Assembly (NCBI GenBank): GCA_028684915.1
Contig: JAQUEZ010000023.1
Location: 1-52,417 of the forward strand
Source of the DNA: Desulfobulbus sp.
GTDB taxonomy: Bacteria > Desulfobacterota > Desulfobulbia > Desulfobulbales > Desulfobulbaceae
DNA length: 52,417 nt
Direction: 5' to 3'
The position numbers were made by a program, and so were the translations under genes. Shown here in pieces: positions 35,377 through 43,473 of this stretch; position 1 is the first letter of the stretch; the number at the start of each line of letters is the position of its first letter. Below the pieces are notes generated by a model. That model did no database searches, was not told the DNA's origin, and saw nothing but the letters and a program-made list of their open reading frames with translations.

Positions 35377-35979
35377 ATGAAAAAGTTAGGAGTAGTAATT
35401 GCGGTCATGCTGCTCATGCACACGGCAGGTTGCTCCAATTTGAAAACGATGTGGAGCAGTGAGAAGGATATGGACTCCGTTCGTCACTGGGAGATTCTTG
35501 CCAATCATGTGGCCGATCGGATCAACAAAGAACTGGTTCGTAAAAAAATGTTTTTTACCAAAGTGTATGTGCGCCATAGCTGCGGTACCCCCAACAAATG
35601 CGGCCCCAGTGAGACCTTTCCTTTTGATGAGGGCTTTAATGATCTACTCACCAGTCAGCTGGTTAACTTTGGCATACACACTGTAAACACCCCAGACATT
35701 GCCGATTTGGTCATGGAGTACAAGGTACAGGCGGTTTATCATCCGCCCGAGCAATCTAAGTGGAATGTATTTGCTGATCAAGGGTATCATGAGCTTCTGG
35801 TATCAACGTATGTCGTTGATAAAAAACAATATTTTTTTCTTTGTTCAAACATTTACAATATTCCCCAAAACGAATTCTGGCAATATCGTACAATTGTTCC
35901 GGCCGCTAAAATCAATCTGACCGGCCCGACAACGGCACCATCTTCCACCGTTGCCCCAAAAAAATCGACCGCCCTTTGA
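35377..35979 (+). CDS. Putative lipoprotein
   Basis: Encodes 200 residues. MKKLGVVIAVMLLMHTAGC is a lipoprotein signal with Cys19 after a short hydrophobic core. The mature part has RHSCGTPNKCGPSETFPFDE near residue 68, with a cysteine pair, and a Pro/Thr/Ser-rich end. No family is recognised. ATG 35377 is chosen because AGGA lies five bases upstream; earlier in-frame TTG/GTG codons would lengthen the signal peptide needlessly. It probably forms a transcription unit with the FlgO-like gene. A role at the outer membrane is inferred from the lipobox. Confidence 0.75.
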   Translation: MKKLGVVIAVMLLMHTAGCSNLKTMWSSEKDMDSVRHWEILANHVADRINKELVRKKMFFTKVYVRHSCGTPNKCGPSETFPFDEGFNDLLTSQLVNFGIHTVNTPDIADLVMEYKVQAVYHPPEQSKWNVFADQGYHELLVSTYVVDKKQYFFLCSNIYNIPQNEFWQYRTIVPAAKINLTGPTTAPSSTVAPKKSTAL

Positions 35980-36003
35980 TGCTAAAACAGGAGGGTAACC
36001 AGC

Positions 36004-36051
36004 GTGCGCCTTACAAATACATCATACAGCTTACAGGCTATGCGTATCTGA
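36004..36051 (+). CDS. Possible 15-codon leader ORF before the FlgO-like gene
   Basis: AGGAGGG at 35989-35995 stands eight bases before GTG 36004. That frame reads 15 codons and stops with TGA at 36049-36051, two bases before ATG 36054 of the FlgO-like gene. The arrangement looks like translational coupling through a leader, because the FlgO-like start has no strong ribosome-binding site of its own. The peptide itself has no recognisable motif. Confidence 0.35.
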   Translation: MRLTNTSYSLQAMRI

Positions 36052-36053
36052 AC

Positions 36054-36716
36054 ATGGAAAATCCAATTACACACCGTTTAAGAGATCAGCAACGTCCCCG
36101 TTTGTTGGTATTGTTGAGTTTTTTGCTTTTCATCGTTTCCGGGTGCAGCAACCTGAACGGCACCCGGCTTGAGCCGGTGCTCGGCGGAGATGTTAATCTG
36201 GTTAAGCTAGGTGATACGGTGGTGGAGAATTTGATCACCCAGCCGGTTCCACCGTTAATTCCGTTTCAGGCAGACCAACCTATCCTGGTGACGACCCTGG
36301 TAAACAATGACAAACTTAACGAAACCTCCAGTTTTGGTCGAAGTTTGCAGAACCATATCGCTGCTGGTTTTGCTCAGCGTGGTTACGCGGTCAAGGAGTT
36401 GAAACTGCGGCGTGATATCCTAGTCGAGCTGAACAAGGGAGAATTCATGCTCACTAGAAATCTAGCGGAAATGACACCTACCCAGCGGGCCCAGGCTGTG
36501 GTCGTCGGTACGTATACCCTGGTAAATCGGGTGCTCTATCTCTCCATACGATTGGTCTCCCCGGTCAATCAGGCAGTCCGTGGGGTGTATGAGGATAAAA
36601 TCTACCTTGATGAAAATACCTTGCGAATGCTCGGATATAAATTTACCGACTCAACAGACGCCGACACCGTGATTCAGCCGCCTAAACCCTCGGTTCTCGA
36701 TTCCATGTTGTATTAA
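36054..36716 (+). CDS. FlgO-like lipoprotein
   Basis: Encodes 220 residues. The signal peptide has a basic head (HRLRDQQRPR), the core LLVLLSFLLFIV and lipobox SGC. The mature domain (DQPILVTTLVNNDKLNETSS, GRSLQNHIAAGFAQRGYAVK, RDILVELNKGEFML, AQAVVVGTYTLVNRVLYLSI) matches the FlgO family, outer-membrane lipoproteins linked to flagellar motility in Vibrio. ATG 36054 is preferred over ATG 35979 because the latter would add 25 residues before the signal core. Proximity to a chemoreceptor supports a motility link, but no flagellar gene is in the window. Confidence 0.8.
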   Translation: MENPITHRLRDQQRPRLLVLLSFLLFIVSGCSNLNGTRLEPVLGGDVNLVKLGDTVVENLITQPVPPLIPFQADQPILVTTLVNNDKLNETSSFGRSLQNHIAAGFAQRGYAVKELKLRRDILVELNKGEFMLTRNLAEMTPTQRAQAVVVGTYTLVNRVLYLSIRLVSPVNQAVRGVYEDKIYLDENTLRMLGYKFTDSTDADTVIQPPKPSVLDSMLY

Positions 36717-36750
36717 AGCCTCCAACTGCAGCACAAATGTAAAGCTTGGC

Positions 36751-36795
36751 TTGACATTTAATCGGTTCTCCTTTTACTTGGACTCTACATGTCCA
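36751..36795 (+). promoter_or_regulatory. lexA promoter with candidate LexA operator
   Basis: TTGACA at 36751-36756 is a good -35 with a weak -10 about 17 bp on. TGGAC-TCTACAT-GTCCA at 36779-36795 is a perfect five-base dyad placed over the likely start of transcription, the position expected for LexA autoregulation. The motif is not a known LexA box of other groups, so assignment rests on location and symmetry. Confidence 0.45.
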
Positions 36796-36815
36796 GGTGT
36801 GGACAAGGAGGACTC

Positions 36816-37451
36816 ATGCCAAAACCACTCACCCCCCGACAACGAGAATTTTTTACTTATCTTCAAGATCTTCACAGCGCAGACCATGGTATCCCCAGCC
36901 TGCGGCAGGTTGCCTCCGATCTGGGAGTCAGTCATACTGCAGTGGCAAGCCTGTTGCAGACCTTGCAGGATAAGGGCTGGATCAGACGCGATGGGCGGTA
37001 CAGCCGACAAATTATTTTACTTGAGCAGTTAAACCCGCAACTCCCGGAAGGGGGGCGATTGGTACCGATCATCGGTCGGGTGGCTGCCGGTTTACCGCTT
37101 TATGCCCAGCAGGAGTGGGCCGGTGAGGTGCTGGTCGATAGCCGGATTTATCGAGGGGAACATCTTTTTGCCTTGCGGGTAGATGGGTATTCCATGCGTA
37201 ATTCCGGCATATTAGCCGGTGATCTGGCCATCTGCGAGCCGCGGCAATTTGCCTCTAATGGGGAGATTGTGGTTGCCCTGATCAATAACGAGGAGGCAAC
37301 GGTCAAACGCTTTTACTTTCTTGGAGATGTTATTGAATTGCGGCCGGAAAACGAACAGTTTTCAACTATGCGTTATGCTTTGGGCGAGGTGCTGATTCAG
37401 GGTAAGGTCATTGGTATCCACCGTGGTCCAGAGGAGATGGCCTCGCTCTGA
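36816..37451 (+). CDS. lexA: LexA repressor
   Basis: Encodes 211 residues. A winged helix occupies 1-65, with PSLRQVASDLGVSHTAVASLL as the recognition region. The autocleavage site is Ala91-Gly92 in GRVAAGLPL. The catalytic dyad is Ser126 (GYSMRNSGI) and Lys164 (EATVKRFYF). RecA-stimulated self-cleavage relieves repression of DNA-repair genes. ATG 36816 follows AAGGAGG by four bases; an earlier in-frame ATG would add nine residues before a better site. The gene converges with thiC across a perfect hairpin. Confidence 0.95.
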   Translation: MPKPLTPRQREFFTYLQDLHSADHGIPSLRQVASDLGVSHTAVASLLQTLQDKGWIRRDGRYSRQIILLEQLNPQLPEGGRLVPIIGRVAAGLPLYAQQEWAGEVLVDSRIYRGEHLFALRVDGYSMRNSGILAGDLAICEPRQFASNGEIVVALINNEEATVKRFYFLGDVIELRPENEQFSTMRYALGEVLIQGKVIGIHRGPEEMASL

Positions 37452-37483
37452 AGCAACCGGTATTGTGTTTTTATAGAGGAAAT

Positions 37484-37517
37484 CACAATCCCCTGGATGA
37501 GTATCCAGGGGATTGTG
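37484..37517. terminator. Perfect bidirectional hairpin between lexA and thiC
   Basis: CACAATCCCCTGGAT and ATCCAGGGGATTGTG form a 15-pair perfect stem with a GAGT loop. It lies 33 bp after lexA and 21 bp after the thiC stop. No long T-tract on either side, so it may work with Rho or protect both 3' ends. Confidence 0.65.
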
Positions 37518-37537
37518 GTGCGTAAAAGCCTCGCTGA

Positions 37538-38827
37538 TCAATCGACTTTTTCCAGGATATTGCGGCTTCGTTTCAGCGCGCAGAGATCCCCGCACATGGT
37601 GCAGACTTCCTTGTCAATCGGTTGGGAAGAGGCGCGGTAAGCCTCGGCCTTTTCCGGATCCATGGCCAGCTCAAACATCTTGGTCCAGTCGAGCTCCTTG
37701 CGGGCCTTGCTCATGGCGTTATCCCAGTCGATGGCCCCGGGAATCCCCTTGGCGATATCGGCTGCGTGGGCGGCGATCCGTGAGGCAATGATTCCCTCTT
37801 TCATGTCGTCGGCGTCGGGCAGGCGCAGATGCTCCGCCGGAGTGACGTAACAGAGGAAATCGGCGCCATAGGTGGCTGCCAGTGCGCCGCCGATGGCAGA
37901 GGTGATATGGTCATAGCCCGGAGCCACATCGGTGACGAGCGGTCCAAGTACATAGAACGGTGCGCCGTGGCAGAGTTTTTTCTCCAACTGCATATTGGCC
38001 ACAATCTCATTGAGCGGCACATGGCCGGGGCCTTCAATCATGACCTGGACATCGGCCTCCCAGCACCGCTTGGTCAATTCACCGAGGATGATCAGTTCCT
38101 GGATCTGAGCGGCATCGGTGGCATCACGCAGACATCCCGGACGGAGGCCATCGCCGAGGCTGAGGGTGACGTCATAGTCGCGGCAGAGGGAAAGCAGCCG
38201 GTCGAAGTGTTCGTAAAAAGGATTTTCCTGGCCGTTACTCTCCATCCAATCCAGCAACAATGATCCGCCACGGCTGACAACATGGGTCAAGCGCGGATTG
38301 TTGCGCAGTCGCTGAATTGCAGTCTGGGTCAGACCGGCGTGGATGGTCATGAAGTCGACCCCGTCTTCGGCGTGCATGCGCACCACATCAAAAAAATCAT
38401 CCACCGAAATCTTGGAGACCGTCTTGCCGTAACGGGCCACGGCATCGTAGACTGGAACCGTACCGATCATCACCGGGCAGATTTCCACCGTGCGCCGACG
38501 AAAAGCCTGGGTATCGCCGAAGGTACTCAGATCCATGATGGCATCTGCCTTGAGAGCCACCGCACGCCGGACCTTGTCGAGTTCCTTTTCCACATTACAG
38601 CAGTCTTCGGAAACACCAAGGTTGACGTTGATTTTGGTGGAAAGCCCGGCCCCAATCCCTTTACCGATAAGGCTTTTGTGATTGCAGTTTGCCGGAATGG
38701 CAATTTTTCCGCTTGCAAGCCGCTCCATCAGATCGGTTTCGCTAATCCGCTCCGCCGCAAGCACCTGCTGCATTTGTGGGGTGAGAATGCCCTGGCGGGC
38801 AGCTGCCATTTGGGTTGCATAAGCCAT
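37538..38827 (-). CDS. thiC: Phosphomethylpyrimidine synthase ThiC (short form)
   Basis: Encodes 429 residues, the compact form found in many anaerobes; proteobacterial ThiC is about 630. Visible blocks are [42 protein letters not shown] and [10 protein letters not shown]. The C-terminal radical-SAM cluster motif reads CTMCGDLC, that is C-x2-C-x3-C; the long form has C-x2-C-x4-C. The enzyme turns aminoimidazole ribotide into HMP-phosphate. The last gene of the TPP-riboswitch operon, it starts 31 bp after thiE. The alternative BzaF-type hydroxybenzimidazole synthase is less likely given the operon. Confidence 0.9.
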   Translation of the reverse strand: MAYATQMAAARQGILTPQMQQVLAAERISETDLMERLASGKIAIPANCNHKSLIGKGIGAGLSTKINVNLGVSEDCCNVEKELDKVRRAVALKADAIMDLSTFGDTQAFRRRTVEICPVMIGTVPVYDAVARYGKTVSKISVDDFFDVVRMHAEDGVDFMTIHAGLTQTAIQRLRNNPRLTHVVSRGGSLLLDWMESNGQENPFYEHFDRLLSLCRDYDVTLSLGDGLRPGCLRDATDAAQIQELIILGELTKRCWEADVQVMIEGPGHVPLNEIVANMQLEKKLCHGAPFYVLGPLVTDVAPGYDHITSAIGGALAATYGADFLCYVTPAEHLRLPDADDMKEGIIASRIAAHAADIAKGIPGAIDWDNAMSKARKELDWTKMFELAMDPEKAEAYRASSQPIDKEVCTMCGDLCALKRSRNILEKVD

Positions 38828-38858
38828 GTTGGTTCTCCTTGTTGTATGGGGAATGGGT

Positions 38859-39506
38859 TTATTTGCAGGCGTCCTGCAGGCGAGTTATCGTTGCGGCAAT
38901 ATCTTCGGCACCGACTATCTCTGTTACCAGGCAAACGGTGGAAGCTCCGTGTGAGCGTACTTCCCCTAAATTATGTTCTTTGATACCGCCGATGGCGACA
39001 AAGGGCAGGGGAGAGTGCTTGACCACATAATCCAGATAACCAAGGCCAACCGGAGCGCAGACATCCTCTTTTGTTTGGGTACTATAAATGGGGCCAACAC
39101 CGAGGTAATCGGCGCCTGCTGCTAGAGCGGCATCAGCCTGTTCCGGGCCGTGGGTGGAAAGACCGATCAGTTTGTTCTCTCCGATCAGTTTGCGTATTTC
39201 GGGTACAGGGAAGTCGTCCTGGCCAACGTGGACACCGTCGGCATCGACAAGTTGGGCGATATCCGGGTAATCGTTGATGATAAACAGTACTCCCGCCTCG
39301 CGGGTGATCGCCCGCAGAGCTCGGCATTCCTCAAGCATCTGGGCAAAGCTCTTGTAGGGGCGTTTTTCCCGGTACTGGATGATGCGGAGCCCGCCTTGAA
39401 TCATTTGGCGGACAACGTCGATATTGGAGCGGCCTCCTGAAAATTTTTCAGCAGTGATGCCATAGATGCCGCGGGGAAAAACAGGTTTTTGGCTGGTGTT
39501 ATCCAT
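38859..39506 (-). CDS. thiE: Thiamin-phosphate synthase
   Basis: Encodes 215 residues. [10 protein letters not shown] near residue 45, [20 protein letters not shown] near 90 and [13 protein letters not shown] near 135 are the classic ThiE pyrophosphate and phosphate-binding strands of a TIM barrel. VAIGGI follows near 170. It joins HMP-diphosphate to the thiazole phosphate. Its start overlaps the thiF stop by eight bases, and thiC follows 31 bp downstream, so it is part of the riboswitch operon. Confidence 0.95.
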   Translation of the reverse strand: MDNTSQKPVFPRGIYGITAEKFSGGRSNIDVVRQMIQGGLRIIQYREKRPYKSFAQMLEECRALRAITREAGVLFIINDYPDIAQLVDADGVHVGQDDFPVPEIRKLIGENKLIGLSTHGPEQADAALAAGADYLGVGPIYSTQTKEDVCAPVGLGYLDYVVKHSPLPFVAIGGIKEHNLGEVRSHGASTVCLVTEIVGAEDIAATITRLQDACK

Positions 39507-40035
39507 GAAGCACTCCTGGTTGACAGAGAATGAATTCGCTCATGTGGTTGGCAACAGTACTCACCTTGTGACTCAAGAGAGGCGCCTGGGCACAATCGGT
39601 GGTGAAGTCGCCCACTATGTAACCGTTGCCGATCCGCCGCGAGCAGATGGTGGCCAGATCGCTCCCGGCAATGCCAGATGCTGAAACCACGATTTTCTGG
39701 TTGGCTAAGGTTTCAAAGAGCATTTTTTTATCCGCTTGGCGATCAAAGCCCTCAACGATCAGATCGCAGTCGGCAAAAAGCTGGGAACAGTTGGCGGAAT
39801 CGATCCGCTGAATAAACGGCTCGATACGTACCTGAGGATTGATCCGAGTAAGGTTCACCACCAAAGCCTCTGCCTTGAACATGCCGATCTGATCGGCAAA
39901 GTAGAATTGACGATTGAGGTTGGATGGCTCAATGCGATCAAAATCAACGATTTTGAGTCGGTTTACGCCGCTTCTGACCAAATTTAGGGCCACGTTGGAA
40001 CCTATGCCTCCAACCCCGGCAATGCCGATCTTCAT
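39499..40035 (-). CDS. thiF: ThiF-type sulfur-carrier adenylyltransferase (short)
   Basis: Encodes 178 residues. GVGGIGSNVALNLVRSGV at residues 6-23 is the nucleotide-binding loop and DFDRIEPSNLNRQ is the conserved acidic/ribose segment of E1-like enzymes. It lacks the zinc-binding C-terminus of E. coli ThiF (about 250 aa) and matches the short anaerobic form. It adenylates the C-terminal Gly of ThiS. ATG overlaps the thiH stop as ATGA, so translation is coupled. Confidence 0.9.
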   Translation of the reverse strand: MKIGIAGVGGIGSNVALNLVRSGVNRLKIVDFDRIEPSNLNRQFYFADQIGMFKAEALVVNLTRINPQVRIEPFIQRIDSANCSQLFADCDLIVEGFDRQADKKMLFETLANQKIVVSASGIAGSDLATICSRRIGNGYIVGDFTTDCAQAPLLSHKVSTVANHMSEFILCQPGVLHG

Positions 40036-41141
40036 CAGATGCAGTCCCAGTCTTTATAGACCGGCTGGTACCCATGGGCGATGATGGCATTGGCTACCTC
40101 TTCAACACTGCGGTCGTCGGTGATCTCAAACTGCGGTGTTTGCTCAATCCGGATTTCAGTGTATCCGCCCACACCGGTACTGGAACCGGCGGAAAAACGG
40201 GTGGCCCCTAGCGGCATGATTTGGTCGCGGAAGGTTGCACTTTCCCGAGTGGAAACGGTCAAGCCCGCTCGCGGCAGGAAAATACGCAGCGCAGTCATGA
40301 ACTGGACAAAGGTTTTATCATCCACCAGATAATCCGGCTGAAAATCACCCTCAGCCTCGTTAAACCTCGGCAGGGAGATGGCGATCTCGGTCTCAAGGTA
40401 TTTGTTTTCAAGGTACTGGGCATGCATAGCGCAAAGAAACATATCACGTCTGGGTTCCGACAGGCCGAGTAGGGCACCGAGGTTCACTACCCGCATTCCA
40501 CCCTGCGCTGCCCGCTCAGGAGCATTGAGACGCCAGTGGTAATCCATCTTCTTTCCGGCCAGATGCACCCGTTTATAGACCGCTTCATCGTAGGTTTCCT
40601 GAAACATGGTCATGCTGTCGACCCCGGCCTGGTTCAGTTGGCGGTATTCTTCCACAGTAAGCGGGTAAACCTCTATGGCCACCGAGGCAAAATGACGCTT
40701 GAGCAATTTGGATGCATCCAATAGATAGGACATCGGGGTCATATTATGGGCTTCGCCGGTGAGGAAAAGCACATGTTGCATGCCGGTTTTGGCAATGGCC
40801 TTGGCCTCGAGCTCGATTTCCTCAAGGCTGAGCTTGCGGCGAAGAATAGGGTTTTTGTGATTAAAGCCGCAGTAGGCGCAGCCGTTGTTGCAATGGTTGG
40901 CAATATAGAGGGGAATGAACATTTGGATCGTACGTCCAAAATATTGCACGGTCAACTGGTGGGCCTTTTGGGCCATTGCCTCGAGATGCCCGGCTGCCTT
41001 AGGGCTGAGCAGGGTAAGTAAATCCATGGGGCCCGGTTTTTCCTTGGCCAAACTGCGGAGGACGTCCGCATCTTCGACCTGGTCAAAGAATTGGGGAACA
41101 TCGAAATTTTGGTACTGCTCGACTACCTCATAAAAAGACAT
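40035..41141 (-). CDS. thiH: 2-iminoacetate synthase (tyrosine lyase)
   Basis: Encodes 368 residues. The radical-SAM motif is NHCNNGCAYCGFN (C-x3-C-x2-C) near residue 85. ThiH cleaves tyrosine to 2-iminoacetate for thiazole synthesis under anaerobic conditions. ATG 41141 is chosen because GGA is eight bases before it; the longer frame from 41168 has no site. Overlaps thiF by four bases. It is separated from thiG by 226 bp containing a dispersed repeat copy. Confidence 0.93.
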   Translation of the reverse strand: MSFYEVVEQYQNFDVPQFFDQVEDADVLRSLAKEKPGPMDLLTLLSPKAAGHLEAMAQKAHQLTVQYFGRTIQMFIPLYIANHCNNGCAYCGFNHKNPILRRKLSLEEIELEAKAIAKTGMQHVLFLTGEAHNMTPMSYLLDASKLLKRHFASVAIEVYPLTVEEYRQLNQAGVDSMTMFQETYDEAVYKRVHLAGKKMDYHWRLNAPERAAQGGMRVVNLGALLGLSEPRRDMFLCAMHAQYLENKYLETEIAISLPRFNEAEGDFQPDYLVDDKTFVQFMTALRIFLPRAGLTVSTRESATFRDQIMPLGATRFSAGSSTGVGGYTEIRIEQTPQFEITDDRSVEEVANAIIAHGYQPVYKDWDCI

Positions 41142-41226
41142 GGTTCGATCCTCGGTCAGAACAGGCATGAGCTGTTCAGGATAATCATTGTCTGCGTGGG
41201 CTCATCTGTCTGAGGTTCTAATGTAT

Positions 41227-41318
41227 TGATGGCGTGGTGAAAAAACACTACTCCGTGTATAGCTGTGTTTTTACTTAACCATTTTTTAGAGTGTGACGGA
41301 TAATTTACGAGTCCATCA
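41227..41318 (-). repeat. Dispersed intergenic repeat, copy F, inside the thi operon
   Basis: On the minus strand, the transcribed strand of the operon, it reads TGATGGACTCGTAAATTATC, CGTCACACTCTAAAAAATGG, TTAAGTAAAAACACAGC, TATACACGGAGTAGTG, TTTTTTCACCACGCCATCA. It matches the first half of the consensus and then ends in CCATCA. The repeat therefore lies in the untranslated spacer between thiG and thiH. Confidence 0.85.
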
Positions 41319-41367
41319 TGTAGTTGTATTCGTTGTGGTTGGCTGCTCTGTTGGTCGATCCTTCCCT

Positions 41368-42141
41368 TTATGCGTCAAGAAACCCGGTGAGCGGAGAAGA
41401 GGCGCGGGCAAGGGTGGATTCGTCCGCCATCTCTGCCAAATAAGCCATTCTTCCGGCTTTGACTGCCAAATCAAAGGCTTGTCCCATTGCTTCCGGATCC
41501 AGGGCAGTGGCAATGGCGGTGTTAACCAACACTGCATCGGCCCCCATTTCCATGGCCGCTGCCGCCTGAGAAGGTTTGCCGATACCGGCATCGACTATGA
41601 TCGGTATGGTGCAGTTTTCAATCAACATGGCAATGAGTGGCTTGGTCTCAAGACCTCGGTTGGTGCCGATCGGCGCACCCAGCGGCATAACGGCGGCCGC
41701 ACCCGCATTTTCCAGCCGTTTGGCCAGGGGCAGGTCCGGTAGCACATAGGGGAGGACCTGGAACCCTTCCTTGGCTAGGATTTCGGTCGCCTTGAGGGTT
41801 TCCCAGTTATCCGGCATCAGATATTTCATATCGGTGATGACCTCGATTTTGATGAAATCACCGCATCCGGCCTCGCGGGCAATGCGGGCGATACGCACTG
41901 CCTGTTCCGCACTACGGGCTCCGGAGGTATTGGGCAACAGGGTTACCTCCTTGGGAATATAGTCAAGGATATTCTCCGACTGGGCCGTGGTGTCGACCCG
42001 GCGCAGAGCCACGGTGATTATTTGCGAGCCACTGGCTGCAAGCATCTTGGGAATTTGGGAATGGGCGGCAAACTTGCCTGTTCCGGTGAGCAATCGGTTG
42101 CTGAACGTTTTACCGCCCAGGGTGAATGTATCGTTGTTCAT
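41368..42141 (-). CDS. thiG: Thiazole synthase
   Basis: Encodes 257 residues, typical ThiG length. [16 protein letters not shown] at the start, the [16 protein letters not shown] strand, and [20 protein letters not shown] near residue 180 are family blocks, with the Schiff-base lysine expected in the FIKIEV segment. It uses ThiS thiocarboxylate, iminoacetate and deoxyxylulose phosphate to build the thiazole. Starts 3 bp after the thiS stop. Confidence 0.95.
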   Translation of the reverse strand: MNNDTFTLGGKTFSNRLLTGTGKFAAHSQIPKMLAASGSQIITVALRRVDTTAQSENILDYIPKEVTLLPNTSGARSAEQAVRIARIAREAGCGDFIKIEVITDMKYLMPDNWETLKATEILAKEGFQVLPYVLPDLPLAKRLENAGAAAVMPLGAPIGTNRGLETKPLIAMLIENCTIPIIVDAGIGKPSQAAAAMEMGADAVLVNTAIATALDPEAMGQAFDLAVKAGRMAYLAEMADESTLARASSPLTGFLDA

Positions 42142-42144
42142 GAT

Positions 42145-42348
42145 TCAGCCTCCTCCGACAAAACTGAGCAGTTCCAGGCGATCTCCATCCTCGAGCTCAG
42201 TTGTCGGCCAGTGTTCCTGTTTAATTATATGCTGGTTCAACTCGACCACCAGCGCCCCTGAATTAAGCCCTTTTTCGGCAATCAACTGGACCAGGTTGCG
42301 AAACTCCACAGTTTCCTTAATGCCGTTGATGAATAACTCCATAAGCAA
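42145..42348 (-). CDS. thiS: Sulfur carrier protein ThiS
   Basis: Encodes 67 residues with a ubiquitin-like fold and the sequence FVGGG at the C-terminus, the diglycine that is adenylated by ThiF and converted to a thiocarboxylate. It is the first gene of the operon, 125 bp after the terminator of the riboswitch leader. Confidence 0.95.
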   Translation of the reverse strand: MLMELFINGIKETVEFRNLVQLIAEKGLNSGALVVELNQHIIKQEHWPTTELEDGDRLELLSFVGGG

Positions 42349-42473
42349 ATCCCCGATAATAAACCCTGATGGTCTCGTGGAAATCCGGACAACCGCTCAG
42401 CCACGCAGGGCAAAAAAAACAATGATGAATAAACGGAAACCTCGTGCTCGGCACGTTTACCCAGAGCAACAAT

Positions 42474-42514
42474 AAAAAAAAGCCGCTTGTCCTTTCAGGG
42501 AAGGGCAAGCGGCT
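42474..42514 (-). terminator. Attenuator terminator of the thi leader
   Basis: On the minus strand AGCCGCTTG-CCC pairs with AGGACAAGCGGCT and is followed by seven T. It lies about 50 bases downstream of the TPP aptamer and upstream of thiS, giving a transcription-termination expression platform. Confidence 0.88.
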
Positions 42515-42561
42515 CTATAAAGGCCTGAAACCGGATTTTTCCCGGCTCAATATCGTCTTGT

Positions 42562-42642
42562 CCGCTTCCCTTCGCCGGTATTATCCGGATCAGGTTCAAT
42601 GGGTATTATCTCAGGCGCTTTGCGCCACCCCTCGCGATGGTT
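42562..42642 (-). ncRNA. TPP (Thi-box) riboswitch
   Basis: On the minus strand the conserved core is visible in order: GAGGGGTG, GCGCAAAGCGC hairpin, CTGAGA, TACCC, TGAACCTGATCCGGATAATA, CCGGC, GAAGGGAAG. The P3 hairpin is the CGC-AAA-GCG element and the pyrimidine-sensing CTGAGA loop is intact. Binding of thiamin diphosphate should favour the downstream terminator and turn off thiSGHFEC. Confidence 0.93.
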
Positions 42643-42644
42643 AA

Positions 42645-42673
42645 GCTATATAGATTCTGAGCAGGTTTGTCAA
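42645..42673 (-). promoter_or_regulatory. Sigma-70 promoter of the thi operon
   Basis: TTGACA (42668-42673) and TATAGC (42645-42650) on the minus strand are separated by exactly 17 bases. Transcription would begin at about 42638, at the 5' edge of the riboswitch. Confidence 0.8.
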
Positions 42674-42726
42674 CTCCCGGTTTAAAAAGATATATATATC
42701 ATGGGGATACTCGACAAAATCGGCAG

Positions 42727-43128
42727 CTAATAAGCAGCGGCCGAAATTTCCGAAGCACCATCTCGATAGAATTTATGGGAACCGTACCTGCCGGTATACA
42801 TTAAACCGGATGTCCATTTGGGATAGACATCCACATGATGGTAAAAGGTGGAACCGTGCGTGAAGTCAGGTGTCACCATGGCCTTGAGGGCGACACGAAG
42901 TGAGTCCTGCAGAGGATTGACTTCAAGCGGGACGTAGGACTGTTTGAGAAAGGTCCAACTGAACTGGTTGGGGGCCATGATCACATCGGCTAGACTTTTG
43001 TTGCCCTCAATGGCTCGGTTGAGGGTCACATGGGCCACGGCGAGCTGACCGATTTCGGGTTCGCCGCGCGATTCGTGATACACATTCAAACTTAACCAAA
43101 GCAGACTTTCGACAAAACCAAGCGGCAT
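42727..43128 (-). CDS. SleB/CwlJ-like cell-wall hydrolase
   Basis: Encodes 133 residues with the Hydrolase_2 fold: NVYHESRGEPEIGQLAVAHV near residue 16 supplies the conserved glutamate, then VTLNRAIEG, PNQFSWTF and a final histidine-rich STFYHHVDVYPKW. In Bacillus SleB cleaves spore cortex; in non-spore formers the family cuts peptidoglycan. There is no signal peptide at this start, so it may be a cytoplasmic or phage-derived copy. It lies five bases after the Nfu gene and probably shares its transcript. Confidence 0.85.
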   Translation of the reverse strand: MPLGFVESLLWLSLNVYHESRGEPEIGQLAVAHVTLNRAIEGNKSLADVIMAPNQFSWTFLKQSYVPLEVNPLQDSLRVALKAMVTPDFTHGSTFYHHVDVYPKWTSGLMYTGRYGSHKFYRDGASEISAAAY

Positions 43129-43133
43129 ATTCG

Positions 43134-43367
43134 CTATTCAACCGCCTCTACGGCCCGGATGGTGGGGAGCTCACTTTTCACGAACTTCTCGATGCCTTCC
43201 TTTAATGTAATACGCGACATAGGGCAGCCCTGACATGCCCCGGTGAGCCGAACCTTAAGAACCTGATTGGCACCTATTTCGACGAACTCGACGTCTCCAC
43301 CGTCCCGCTGTAAGGTAGGCCGGATTTGCGCCAGCACTTTTTCAACATTTTCCTGCAATTGTTCCAT
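43134..43367 (-). CDS. NifU-like (Nfu) iron-sulfur scaffold domain protein
   Basis: Encodes 77 residues, a single NifU C-terminal domain. RPTLQRDGGDVEFVEIGANQ and the cluster motif CQGCPMS (C-x2-C) are clear. It carries and transfers Fe-S clusters as a dimer. ATG 43367 is supported by AAAGGAG five to six bases upstream; the longer frame from 43385 lacks one. Confidence 0.93.
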   Translation of the reverse strand: MEQLQENVEKVLAQIRPTLQRDGGDVEFVEIGANQVLKVRLTGACQGCPMSRITLKEGIEKFVKSELPTIRAVEAVE

Positions 43368-43473
43368 GAACGACTCCTTTACCACATTGCAATTTTGGAG
43401 TAAAAGTAGAGCAGACTATATCATTAGTCAATCGATCAGACAAGCAAACAATTTTATTACCGGTTGATAAGGA

